A DNA stretch of 60,000 bases, taken from assembly GCF_964355755.1 (NCBI RefSeq), contig NC_092673.1:12779001-12839000 (forward strand). Direction: 5' to 3'. A model generated the notes under the pieces. It made no database searches and was not told where the DNA came from. It worked only from the letters and a program-made list of their open reading frames with translations. Each line of letters begins with the position of its first letter. Position 1 is the first letter of the stretch. Made by a program: the position numbers and the translations under genes. This stretch comes from Antedon mediterranea. Taxonomy: Eukaryota; Echinodermata; Crinoidea; Comatulida; Antedonidae. Positions 9,862 through 22,281 of the stretch are shown here, piece by piece.

Positions 9862-12800
9862 GCCAGTAGATATTAGTATCCTCTATAGAGGCTAGTTTAT
9901 TTATTTAGATTTACTTCCCTACTACACCTTTAAATCATTAGCATACTTAATAATTACAAAGGTGCATTCTTCAGAAATAACAAAATACAACAAAAACCTC
10001 ATTATTAATAACGATGAGAATAATGGTGAAAAAAAAAGGATAAATGGTAATAACCTCCCATAAAGCCTATAGCTCCTGGATCAAAATATTATCTTCCACT
10101 ATCCAAAATTTGAAAATGTCTGCTATCAATCACCAGTTACCCCAAATGAAGAATTACTGTACATGTATGTTGCATAGGCTGCTATAAATATTAAACTACT
10201 ATATTTTTATTTAGCCTGCAAGAGAAATACAGGAGGCCTAGAGACTGTAGAAACTAATTACCTTAATTCATCTGGATCAAGTGATGATGAGATTAAAATC
10301 TCTAATCACACAAGTAAGCGTAGTGGTAAGTTTGATATGTCATTAATTTTTAAAACTACTTTTATTAAATAGTACTTGATGTTGATGGTTGTGCTGTACC
10401 TAAAAGATATGGACATTGCTGGTTGTTTCCATTTGTGTCTGATTCTATGGTCAGGTTCTAATGTTATGTCTGTATGGTATGTAAATAGGTACGACTGTCT
10501 AATGAACAAGGCACCTGCACAACCTGTAATTGAACACTCGAAAATTGAAATTGAATTATCTGAACCGAAAAAAAAATTGTTTGTCAAAGAATTAAAAGTA
10601 TCTATATATTAATGCGAATTAGTCACCTAGTTTTACGTAACCTCCAAAACTTCTGAAACCGTATTGACTGATCACATTTTCCGCAATTGGTACCATATAA
10701 TTGTTATTTTGTTTGTTTGTTTTTTTTGCCAATGGATAATGTAAGTTTATTCTTTCTGTAGAAAAAAGGAAAAGGAATCACCTACAGCCAATACACAACT
10801 TGTATTTGACCTGCTGTTGTGCATTAATGTGCATTGGTATGCTAAATTTTAGAGAAATAAAACAAACAAGGGAAGCTTTTCAAGCAATGACCGAATATGA
10901 ACAACGCTGTTGGATCCTTAAAATATTTCAATGAACATCTCAGCACATCCGGAGGTGCCACCAAAATCTGTCTACTAGTTGGTGCTAACAAAGTTTGTGC
11001 AAAAGCATGGATGTTAGTAAATGGTATTGGCCGGTCAACTTTTTACAAAATAAGGAAGCAAGCTATTGGTAATTAATTGTTTAGTTTTACAGTACATTTT
11101 ACATTATTTAATTTTACATGCTGTTAATATTACTTTTAATGTATGTGTTTAAATGTTGCTGAAACGGAAAGATTACTGTGACTGTGTGAAGATTACTTTC
11201 CATTATACTTATAGTCGTATTATACAGGGACATAGGCAGGATCTGACGAGGAGTGGAGAATAACTTTTTTTTAAATGAATAGAATGCATTTGATTATTGT
11301 TTAATTATTTTTACACAATAAAATTAATATGCTTAACACTATGTTAGAAAGATAATGCAAAATGATCATAAGTCATTAATCAATGGATTAAACCAAACAA
11401 TAATAAAATAGTACAGTATTTGAAATTCCTAATATTTGAAGTTTACATTTTATTTCTTTTTAGAAGGATGCTGTTATCTTTTACCACCCAACTTCACCAG
11501 AAAGATGGTATATAGCAATTCAACTCAACAGTGTCGGGCTTGGTTTATTAAATTTTGTAATGAATACGGTGATCAAATGCCAACTAATGGACAAATCCAT
11601 CTACCATCAACGCTTACCAAACATGATGTGTACATGCATATGAAAGATGAGTTTGAGCTAAGAAATGAAGATGTGTGTGCATTAGCGACATTCTACAAGT
11701 TTTGGTGTGTTGAATTCAAGCATATTGTAATACCTGAGGTATGTTTACGTTTTTACACTTATTATGGTTTGTACCAATGGACAAAATCCATGTCATCTTC
11801 ATTGACTGAAGTATTTTTTAACGTATTTTCAATGTTATGCAGAAAGTCCTGTAGGTTCAATTTTCATTCATAATAAAATACTGGAAAAACATACTGTACA
11901 ATCCAGATGCATGTATGATGGGCCTCACAACTCCTTCCCTACATTCACTATATTGAATGCAAAATTTGTTTAATTTTATATTTTTACGTGCTGTATTTTT
12001 TCAATTTTATTTAATAGGAAAATCGTTTTGCAAAATGCAGCAAATGCACCAGAATTAAATTTGAGCTGCACAAGACAAATCAAAAGCAAAAACGGCAAAT
12101 ACTAATGATGAAGAGAGAGAAGCATTTACGAAAACAAAAGTAAGTATGCCTACCTATTTTGTGTACAAAACCAGTAGTTTAAACCTTTCAACAAGAAATT
12201 CTGTTGAACTTGTATACCCGGTATTACCATAGATAGGAAAAATAATTATTGCTTCCACTGTATACCTCCTCTATAGTATTATTAGTGTTTTTAAAAATAA
12301 TTCTAACTTAATAAAATTAAGAGTGATTGAAATAAAACAGAAAATAACGGGGAAAAATGGTAGAAAATGAAAATAATTATTGTGTATGAACAATGAATGA
12401 ATAAAAGTGGTTGTAAACAAAAAAAGAGAAAAGATAAACAAAATCATTATTATACAAAAAACCTCTACATTTAATCAATAATTTTAATAGATTAGAAGTA
12501 AAGCATTGTCTCATCTTGTCTTCGGCTAATAGATAACATATAACTAAACAAAACAAAAATTTATTATTAAATGCAAAATAAAACTATAAACATATGATTT
12601 TAATTTTTCAGTATTGAACGTCGAAAGTACTATAAACATATGCAGAAAGCAAGACAGAATCCCAACAAGTATTTGTCAATAATTATCGATGGAATGGACC
12701 AAAGCAAGACTGATTTACCATCTTTTGCTTGCGAATCAAAAGAAACGTCGAAGATGTGGAAACTAGCCACACATGTAACTGGTGTTCTGGTACATGGGCG

Positions 12801-13230
12801 ACATGGGCACTGCTTCATTGACCTAAAGCAGTTTCCACATGACTCAAACCTAACCTGCAACATTATACTGACGGTGCTGTCAGAGATACAACCTCTACCA
12901 CCAGTCTTATATCTGCAGTTGGACAATAGCGGAAAGGATAAAAATAAAAACAGATTTGTTTTTGCCCTATGTGCTCTTCTTGTAGAGTTAAAGATTTTTC
13001 GAAAGGTAAATGACTATACATTTATAAATGATATATAAATAATAAAACAGTATACACAGTGCACTTTAAAGAACCCAGTTCATCATTCATTTACCCTGTT
13101 CTCGTTCACCACAAAATATCCCCTGTGTTGGGTGATTTCCACCAGCCTAATAGGACATTAATTAATTTACTATTGGTAATTATCTATTAAGACATAAAAT
13201 ATTCAATAACATTCTAGTCTAAATAGATGA

Positions 13231-14490
13231 GGCCAAAAAAAAAAAATAGTTTGTTTGCTGTCATCCGCCGCCCCTAATTTCGCCAAAAATTTGGGGCGGA
13301 AATAAGAAAAAGTTTTTTTTTTACGTTGAGGGCGCTTTAAAAAAAAAATTTTTTTTTATAATTTTTTTTGGCCGAAAAGGTGTAAAAATCGAGTGTGCGA
13401 GGATGAAACAATAAAAATAATAACGTAGCGTATATTTCGGTGTATAATCGCACTTTTGACACGCAAATTTAACCTCTAAATTAAGGGTGCGTCTTATACA
13501 CCGAACATAAATGCCTCAACACACAGATATCGCCACCTCGTTGGCTAGGCCTGGGCTTTTTAAGGTAAGGCCTATTAGTATTACTAAAGTCTAAAGAGTA
13601 GGCCTAGCCTAGCTACAGTGTACTAGCGTAACAGCAACCTGCTAGTTTTCAAGGCATTTTAGCGTGATTTTGTACTAAATATGATGAAAAGATTTAGGCG
13701 CTCCGATAAAATTTCATTTGAAAACGACGTTTACGATTGGAATAGTATTATATAGTTATACGCACGACCGTCGTACCCCCAGCGCGAGCGAGCCCTTCTT
13801 GGCAACCACATTGTTTACACAGTATTCGACTAGTATATTCTCCAGTTGATTATAGCATAGACCTAGCGTACACACTTCAGGATACATAGATACTAATCGA
13901 ATACGATTGTCCGTGAAAACGTGCGCCTCTCGATAAAAGGATCGAGCGAGGCTAGCCCACACACACGTGTGGTCATGCACTCGATATTGCGGGTGCGAAA
14001 CTCATTCATAACAAGTTAGAAAGAACTAACGGAATGGGGGACTTCCCTTCTTGTTGAGGCTACTGGGCGCGGCCGTCTTATACATCGACGATATACAAAA
14101 TACCGATATTTTACTCTCAGTTAGGGGTCGGGTGCGTCTTATTATACACAGGTGCGACTTATACACCGAAATATACGGTACACTAACTTCTAAAAATTAA
14201 AATATTTAATTAGGCCTGCTAACAACGACCTACTGTGTAGTAGTAGGCCTAGCCTAGGCTAGTTTAGACACGGGGCCTAACGCGCCCAAAACAGAATTAA
14301 AGTGTGAAACAAATTATGAATAGATGTTTGAGCTCGTTGTTTTATTCAGTGTGTTTTGTTACTCTCAAATTCGCGAGCAATTAACAGAAAAATTAACATT
14401 AAAAAAAAAAAAAAAAAAAAATTTTTCCACCCGCCCCCCTACCAAAATAAAAAAACTTGACAGCAAACAAACAATTTTTTTTTTTAGGCC
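13231..14490. mobile_element. Intronic DNA element with GGCC-A(n) inverted ends, copy A
   Basis: The ends are inverted copies: GGCCAAAA...GTTTGTTTGCTGTCA on the left and TGACAGCAAACAAAC...TTTTAGGCC on the right. Each abuts TGA (13228-13230 and 14491-14493), a likely 3-bp target duplication. It sits in the long intron before exon 7. It carries no recognisable transposase but does contain a second nested element. The superfamily is uncertain; a Harbinger-type MITE is one option. Confidence 0.6.
13429..14177. mobile_element. Nested MITE with CGTATATTTCGGTGTATAA ends, copy A
   Basis: CGTATATTTCGGTGTATAAtCGCAC at the left is mirrored by GTGCGAcTTATACACCGAAATATACG at the right. Two subterminal copies of GGTGCGTCTTAT..ACACCG lie inside. 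This end type is a widely scattered DNA-transposon terminus in animals; I do not assign a superfamily. A degenerate relative is at 49618-49720. Confidence 0.65.
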
Positions 14491-16278
14491 TGAGGAAAAA
14501 ATGGAAATATACTAAAAATGTATTTTTTTTATTTTGCTTTGAAAAGTTTTAATTTTAAATCATTACTTCTTTTACTCTTTCAGATAAAGATTGGGTTTTT
14601 AATGGTGGGTCACACTCACGAGGATATTGACCAATTATTTTCATGTGTGGCCAAATACCTGAACAAATATAGAGCATCTACACTTGATCATCTTCGAAGT
14701 GCTGTTGAAAACTCGTACAAAAAGTTGCCGATTACATCAAGTATCATTTCCTATCTGCATGACATTAAGAACTGGTTAGTACCATACATGCAAGACATAC
14801 GTTACCACAGCAAACCACACCAGTTTAAGTTTGTTTTGGCTCAAACCGGAAAATGCATCATGTCCTATAAGAACTGGTCAACGGATTGTACTTGGTGTGA
14901 ATGTGCAAGAGAAATGGACACACTTCCATATTTGCTCAAGGAAAGCCCTGCTGATATACCAGTGTTGTGTACTCCTGATTTTAGTAATGCAGATATACCA
15001 AAGTTAAAAAAAAGTCTGGCGTCTGTTGCAAATTTTTTGCGAATAGAAGAACGTGACTGGTGGGAGGAATTTTTAAATAATATAGAAGAGATCACAGAAG
15101 GTATGTACTGTACTACATTGCATGTGTGATGTTTCACCATTTTACACATATATTTTTTGGTTTACAAGAGAATTTTGATTTTAGTATAGATTCAGCAGCT
15201 ATACCAAAATTCAACTCTTTACTCCACACAACTATGTTGGGTCACATTCACCAATGCATGCTTCCACTGATAATTTTATGTGAGAACCTAAAATTATCAA
15301 ATAACATGAACGATATCTAGTGGAGTACACTGGAGAAACATGCCTCCTGATTAATTCATAAGATAAAATCAATCAATCAGCATCTGATTAGCATGGTGCG
15401 CAATGTATTGGCCCAGCTTTTATGCAACAAACACCTCAGCATAAATATATCATGATATTTTGTATGAATGTATATTATTTACTTTTTAAAACTAATGCGT
15501 ACTCTTTTTTTTTAGGAAATGAACAGCGATTTTTGCTCCATGACATCATTTTTAATGACAACAATGCAAGCCCTATGAGGGAGGAATCTGATGGAAACGA
15601 GACAGACATTAGTGACTCGGATAATGAAAATGAAATAAGACCGGTATGATAAAGATATTATAGATTTTCAAAATTACATCTTTGAAACATGTAATGCAAC
15701 ATAGTTTAAAGCAGTGCTTATATTTGGGATATGATCTCATAATCGCATCAAGCAAATGCATCAACGAAAATTCTATATTTTTAGGGTTGTAAGAAAAATG
15801 ATTATGACTTTTCTATGCTTTCTCCCACACTACTAGGTACACATTGGTAAATTTTCGAAGCGTAAGCCACCACAGCAACTCGATGTTGGTGCTATGGTAG
15901 CAACAGCTTTAAGGAGATATCCCACAGAATGGCCTCGGATAGGCAAAATATTCAGCATAAATAACAATGAGGTAGAAGTAGTGTGGTACACTGGAACGTA
16001 TACTTCCCGGTTTGTTCTGTGTGAAAAAGATGGACAAGAATGGCGAGAAATAATATCGAAGGAGGAGGTGATAAGTATATTTAATTTAACACCAACTAGT
16101 AGATTGCCTACCAATGTTATTGTTAAATTAAAAGAATTAAGAGATGACTTTTTAAATGAAAGTTAATGCAGGGAGTTTTACAACTCACTGGTTGTCACAA
16201 TAGGGTGCACATTAATGGAATTTTACATGTATAATGAATCTAAAAAAAATATTTAATTTTCAACCAATTTCATAATTG

Positions 16279-16884
16279 TATATAACAGTAGCTCAACCAT
16301 ATACTGTAGTCAAGTTTATGACCATGTAGTTTATATAACAATAGCTCAACCATATACTGTAGTCATAAAGTTTATGACCATCTAGTTTGTATAACAGTAG
16401 CTCAACAATATACTGTAGTCATAAAGTTTATGACCATGTAGTTTATATAACAATAGCTCAACCATATACTGTAGTCATAAAGTTTATGACCATGTAGTTT
16501 ATATAACAATAGCTCAACCATATACTGTAGTCATAATGTTTATGACCATGTAGTTTGTATAACAATAGCTCAATCATATACTGTAGTCATAAAGTTTATG
16601 ACCATGTAGTTTATATAACAATAGCTCAACCATATACTGTAGTCATAAAGTTTATGACCATGTAGTTTATATAACAATAGCTCAACCATATACTGTAGTC
16701 ATAATGTTTATGACCATGTAGTTTATATAACAATAGCTCAACCATATACTGTAGTCATAAAGTTTATGACCGTGTAGTTTTTATAACAGTAGCTCAACCA
16801 TATACTGTAGTCAAGTTTATGACCATGTAGTTTTTATAACAATAGCTCAACCATACTGTAGTCATAATGTTTATGACCATGTAG
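16279..16884. repeat. 56-bp satellite, 11 units, each with a 17-bp palindrome, copy A
   Basis: Units start TAGCTCAACCATATACTGTA and contain GTCATAAAGTTTATGAC, a perfect inverted repeat with one central base. Two units have the shorter GTCAAGTTTATGAC and three have T in place of A beside the centre. The array begins about 110 bp after the stop codon of the DUF7869-like gene. Confidence 0.9.
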
Positions 16885-18917
16885 ATGAACTTTATAGTAA
16901 AGTTGTATTAAAACAATGAATGATTAAAAATTAAAAATATTCTGCAGTTATTAAAATTTGTTTTCTTTGCTTTGTGTGTACTTCGCGAAAAAAATGGACA
17001 TTATAAAGATTTTTTTGGCCCATACCATTTATTTTTTTATTAAAAAAAGCAGTTTCTGCACATTAAACCTAGTTTAAATAAGAAGCTCATAATCCGAACA
17101 AAACTCATTGTGTAATGTCTATTGTTGTTTTGGAAAACGGACAGTATATTTTAACCTAAAAAAGCTAGTATGTTTTTTTCTATAATTATAAAAATGATAG
17201 CGAATTATAAATTTATAGAATAAACAAGGATTTGCATATTGTCGATGTTTCTCAATAATTAAACAAATCTTACAACCACATCTGTTTTTTCAAATAATAT
17301 TTTTAATTCTAATGATAGCTTTTTTTTAGGAAAATTCTATAAATAATGCGGATTGTAGAAATCCGTTATGGCACAAAATCGTGTTTTAAAGACAAATGTG
17401 ACGATTTTTTTTTTAAACAGATGCAAAGCACACAACGAGACACATTTAAAAGCTGAACCTATAAAAACACGGTGCTCTATATTCTTAGCTTAATTGACTA
17501 TTTAAAATACATGGAAAGTACTTAGTAAAGTATACAAAAAAACACTTCGAAGTTTGCATGGCGAAATTATTAATTATGTTGAATGATGAAGTACGGGCTT
17601 GTATTTAATAGGTAACATACATACAATATTGCCTTTAGTGACTGTATCTTAGTCATACAGAAGAACTTTGAACTTCGATAGGGAATAGGCAATAACTTGT
17701 ATTGTAATTATTCGAGTGATTTTTATTAATATATACACTAGGCCTACAGTATATAATTACGAAATTATTTTGGTGCTAGATTGCCTGGTTTCCATCTAAG
17801 GGACAACACACAATAAGTTTTGATGCCTAAATAGGAGATGCAAATTAAAAGTTTTAAAAGTATTTTAATTTTCTAACGGATTAGGTCTATAAGAAACGTA
17901 TGGTATATGGTTGCCATTTAAAAGAGCTTTCATTTACAATCACCAGCATCACTTTTAATGTATGATACTTTGATGAAAATTCATGTCGCAATCGTGTAAT
18001 ATCAATGACACGAATATAGGTATTTACGATCAAATTAAAATAGTTTAAAGCGTGTAGACTAGATGGGATTCAAACAACTTCTAAAGTGTATTGTTCGTTA
18101 CATTTTTCATAACTGTAATTCTATCCTATAGCACTCAACCCGAACAATTATTTACTTCTTGATTTTTAGCAATATATCCTAATATTACGTAATATATGAT
18201 ACGAATTCAATTAGATAAACAATCTCAGTATAACCAGACTATGTTCAGAAGGTTCAAAAGTAGGGAAAGTAAAAAGGCATGTGTTCGTTAATATAGATAA
18301 ATGCTGCCAGTGTTAATATAAAACGTATTTATAGAATCGGACACAGCATCATAAAATCGAGAGACGACAAAACTTTTTTCAGGAATATAGACCAGGCAAT
18401 GCACTCTTACTTTTAGCTAACATTATTTTTGAGAGGATTAAAAATCCGGAATGTCTGAATAAAAGTATAGGTATAGGTAAAATTAAGATTATCGAAGAAA
18501 CGGTACATTAGACTACTTTACATCTTGTCTATAGTTTTCACTTTTATTTGCACCCCTAAACAAATAATATTGCTAAATTTAGTTTTCCTTGGCATTTAAT
18601 GTATGAACTAAAAATTATTGTAAATGAAAAGTTTTTTAAACGGAAACAAATCCAATACGTTTTTGGGATGGATTCCTATAGTTTTACCTAGTTTTACTCT
18701 AGAGGGCATGTCCAGTCCTATCTATTTATTGCTTGAAACTATAATCAGCGGTTTTTTAAAACTTTAAACTTATCTGTGATATTATCAAGAGTTAATAGTG
18801 GAATTGCTAGCAATCTAAGCTATGTCCATATTCCTAAAAAATGCTCTAACCAACCCCATGGTCGGGCTGAGGTGGTATTAGACTAAAGTATCTGAACATT
18901 ATACTAGTAATTTGAAC
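16885..18917. other. Non-coding DNA around the duplication junction
   Basis: No gene was seen. Copy A ends at 17385. Bases 17386-18369 are the only part of copy B with no partner in the window. A fragment at 18120-18200 (TCCTATAGCACTCA, TTTTTAGCAATA) resembles sequences near 812 and 2852. Confidence 0.6.
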
Positions 18918-21187
18918 GTTATTATTATTATTATTTTCCGTCCAAATGGGGTAGCTAATTACATTATAGTGACTCCGACCCTGCCAATTCGGAAGTAGAC
19001 TTTTGTTTTATATTCAGATGAATATAAGGAATAATTGATAATTATAGAAACATTTTAATACAAATCAGGTAGGCCCCTATTTACAATCACATTAATTTAA
19101 AAAAAGTTCAAGCGTTAATTAAAATGTTTCATAGGCTCATATTTCATAGTTTATATTTAACTTTGGTTATACTGTATATGATTTTTAGCAATAAATCCTA
19201 ATATCACGTAAAAACAAGATATGAAAGTCACAGTCCAATTCAGTGGCAACAGGCATTTGATATCGTCGTCCAAAACTCCGTTTAAAAGATGTTAGTAAGC
19301 GTGATCGGCTTTCTTTTAATATTCCCACTGGTTCTTGGGAAATGTAAACATTATACATTAACGGATACATGATTCCACCCTGTCGCACTCCGTTTCTTAC
19401 ATAGAACCATCGGGAGATAGATCTTCCCCATTTAATACAAAACTGTTGCTGTGAGTACCAACACGATAACAATTTTACAATTGCGGTTGGCATCTTTCTG
19501 TTTAACAATTTTTAAAAAAGAGTCCAGTTATTGAATCTGTCATATGCCTTAGAGGCATCAAGAAAGCAAGCATATACAGGGCTATTTTGCCGACTATAAA
19601 ATGCAACAACTTGTTTTAAGATTAATATACATGTATCTGTGGAGTGACCCGATTTAAACGCAAACTGATGGTCAGATGACTTAAGGCTATCTCCGGACAA
19701 TTTAATTAATACAAATTCTAGTACCTTAGATACCACACTAGCTAAAGCTATAGGCCTAATTGCTTTTACTCGTAATATCACCTGATTTAGATTTTAAAAT
19801 CGGAACAATTTATCACTAGATAAATCTTTAATAATGCCCGCTACCTGTTGGACATTTACCTCACAACCACAATCATCATTACAATTAACAAGTATACTGT
19901 GAACATAATCCTTATTACTATCATTATGAACACAATTAAACAGCTCCTCAAAATGAGCTGCCCAGTGGTTACTTATAATTATCATATTCACCATTAACAT
20001 TATCCAAAGATTCTGTAAGTATTTCTTAAATTTCCAAGAAAGAAGAAGTAAGAACAGGAGTACATGATTTAGACTTATAAACCTTTTCCACAAATCAGCA
20101 TAATCATTTTTAGTCGCGTGGAAGCGACTCTATAGTTCACTATGTCGGTCGGTCGGTCTGTCTGTCGGTCTGTCTGTCGGTCTGTCTGTCTGTCGGTCCG
20201 GTATCACTATGCGTTTTATCGCTTTATGACCTTATCTTGATATCAGTTAAATCTAGCTAAGTCAATTGTTCACAGAATATTCCTTATGGCCAGGAATCGA
20301 TGTGGTTATGTTTTCACGGTGCGCAATAAAAAATTACGCGGTCTACGCACGATTTAACGAAATCACGTTTGTAATCATATCTTAACAACCATGAATCACA
20401 ATTAAATAAAATTTGGTACTCATAAATTTCAGGGCATAAATCATCATATGGCAATACAATTACGTGCGTAGTGCATGTAACGCATGCGTACGCGCACTTA
20501 AAATTTTCAAAATTTATTTTCGATGAAATAAGAGTACGTTTCAAGAAATTTTAAGCGTTTACAAAATTGCCATGAGTGCGCAGATTTTTGTGCGCGCACT
20601 GCGCGTTAAATGTTATTGCGCACTCTTTTTGCCCGATTTCTGTTTTCTTGACTTACTTTTCAACTCGAAATTACGTTATACGAGCACGTCAAAAGTGACA
20701 GGCTACGCACGTGTAAATTAAAAAAATATAAATGTTTTTAAACATTTCAACATTTTTAAACATGTTCAGTAATTTCGGTCAGTATAGTTCACTATGTCGG
20801 TCGGTCCGTCTGTCTGTCGGTCTGTTTGTCTGTCGGTCCGGTATCACTATGCATTGTAGCACGCGACTTAATGGCTGTTGGCCTTGTTTAATAAAGACTT
20901 AACCATAGAATCAGCCCTATGCTGTTCTTCTTCTGATTTACACTAGCGTAAACTCATTTTAAATTGAGATCTTGTCATTTAAAACGCATCGCCTCAAATA
21001 ATGAACCAGATTTAGGCTTTCCATTATTAACCCATAGAAGGAATGATTCTCTAGCCACATTATGGCATTCTGCGACATTTTCATTCCACCCTGGAATGTG
21101 GGTCCCATTTTTTATTTTCTTATTTTTAAAACACATTTTGGAGGCACTAGATAGAGCACAAACAATATCATTATACAAATCATCCAT
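18918..21187 (-). pseudogene. LINE remnant, copy B
   Basis: Identical to the copy-A element at 549-2818, with the same RT fragments (20093-19794, 19781-19512, 19508-19185) and linker (21187-20975), and the same lesions. The lesions predate the duplication. Confidence 0.8.
20113..20867. mobile_element. MITE with GTCGCGTG ends, copy B
   Basis: Second copy of the element at 1744-2498, with the same TTA flanks. It was carried along by the segmental duplication and is not an independent insertion. Confidence 0.65.
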
Positions 21188-22110
21188 ACCTTTCCTGATT
21201 TACTAACGTGCTGTACTTGCATCCTATAGCACTCATAAACCCTCGCGTGACTATACTTTTGCTAATTTTAGTTCTCCTTGGCATTTAAAAATTAAAGAAC
21301 GAAAAATGTCATGAATCTCGAATTACTTTTATGTCGGTCCGAAAAAAAACCCTTTATACATAATTTTCATTACAAAAGGAAACGTTAATAAGACATCGGT
21401 CCAAAAACCCATTATGATTGCGTCCAAATGATGCGGGTGCGCTTCGGTTGGCTCCCTTCGTTTAAAGTTATCGATAACATTGCAAAGTGAAAAAGCAAAG
21501 TGAGCGCACATAGGTGACTTAATTGTGTTTCGTTTAAATGAAAGTAATAAGGAAGAATCGCATAAAAAAGATGTTTAATATTAACCATGCATTGTGCAAA
21601 ACAAATTATTATTAGCCTACATTTCTGCCCCGTCATGAAATAACCTCTCAACTGCATACTGCATAATTTTCAGATAATCAACCAAACGTGTTTTTGTTAT
21701 CATCCGGAATGAACAATAATTGCAAGTAATTGAAAATCCGAATGCACCACAAGGTGTATCATTCCCTAAATTGCCCAAAAAGCTTTTTTAAAATGTGTCA
21801 ATTGAGACGTTCTTTCACGACAGGGCAGACCATGAAAACCACTTGGAATTACTACTTAAAACCACGAAATATTTTGACTTAACATTAGGAACATATTCCC
21901 AGATCGGTAAAATTATTCCATCGACTACCTAAATTTAATGTTTCAATATTAACCACCATTTGAGTTGATTTTTAATTCAATTTCTAAATTGTTTATATAT
22001 ACCAAGCTATCTTTATTGTTTTCTAATCTCACTCTTTTCACCAGCATTATGCCTCTTTTGTTTTATTTCTTTTATTCCAGTCCACTCAGGCAGCGCTTGA
22101 TTTCTACACA

Positions 22111-22281
22111 CTGATGAAGGGCTAGTTTTGCCCGAAAGCTCTGCTAATTTTGTCTAGTTGTTTAAATTGTATCGTTTAGATTTAGCTTTTTGTTTATATT
22201 ATTTTGTATCTTTATTAAGATCAAGCCGCTGATACCCACAGCCACACTGATACCCACAGCATTGTCTTTTTTTCAGTAATT
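22111..22281 (+). repeat. Penelope-like repeat with hammerhead-like core, copy B
   Basis: Second copy of the block at 3742-3912. CTGATGA is at 22111-22117 and GAAA at 22134-22137. Confidence 0.45.

Larger units (their letters stand above)
8869..16166 (+). pseudogene. DUF7869-like, RNase H-fold-like nine-exon gene with one frameshift, copy A
   Basis: Exons: 8869-9094, 10215-10325, 10762-11068, 11464-11738, 12018-12139, 12612-13005, 14584-15100, 15516-15643 and 15837-16166. Every junction is GT..AG and phases agree. The exons total 2,410 nt, one more than 803 codons. The extra base lies in an AAAA run near 10920 in exon 3 and causes TGA at 10932-10934. Domains in order: an acidic Ser-Asp N-terminus; AWMLVNGIGRSTFYK; CxxC and a lysine-rich segment in exon 5; IIIDGMDQSK and LQLDNSGK (exon 6); VGHTHEDIDQLF (exon 7); and a C-terminal Tudor/chromo-like segment (RIGKIFSINNNEVEVVWY). 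The spaced D, D and H/D motifs suggest an RNase H-like core. I recognise the family from memory as animal DUF7869 proteins, possibly transposase-derived. Start at 8869 is the first ATG in exon 1b. The frameshift could also be a base error. Confidence 0.75.
1..17385. repeat. Tandem duplication, copy A (left end outside window)
   Basis: This stretch recurs at 18370-35757 with a constant offset of 18,369 up to about 9.8 kb and 18,372 afterwards. The shift is one extra CTA in a microsatellite. The only substitution I found is G at 3011 versus A at 21380. Even the 21-A run at 14401 has the same length in both copies. Homology stops sharply after 17385, where copy A runs on into the start of copy B and copy B runs into unrelated DNA at 35758. 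I infer that copy A begins about 985 bp left of the window. It is either a very recent duplication or an assembly artefact. Confidence 0.95.

Noticed and set aside
13756-13980. 74-codon minus-strand frame inside the nested MITE
   Set aside because: No homology recognised; internal MITE sequence.
16173-16186. GAGTT-TTAC-AACTC stem-loop just after the stop of the DUF7869-like gene, possible histone-type 3' end
   Set aside because: Stem and loop do not match the histone consensus and no downstream purine element follows; probably chance.
16279-16884. Repeat array that might be taken for a CRISPR array
   Set aside because: Units are contiguous 56-bp satellite copies with no unique spacers, in eukaryotic intron-bearing DNA.
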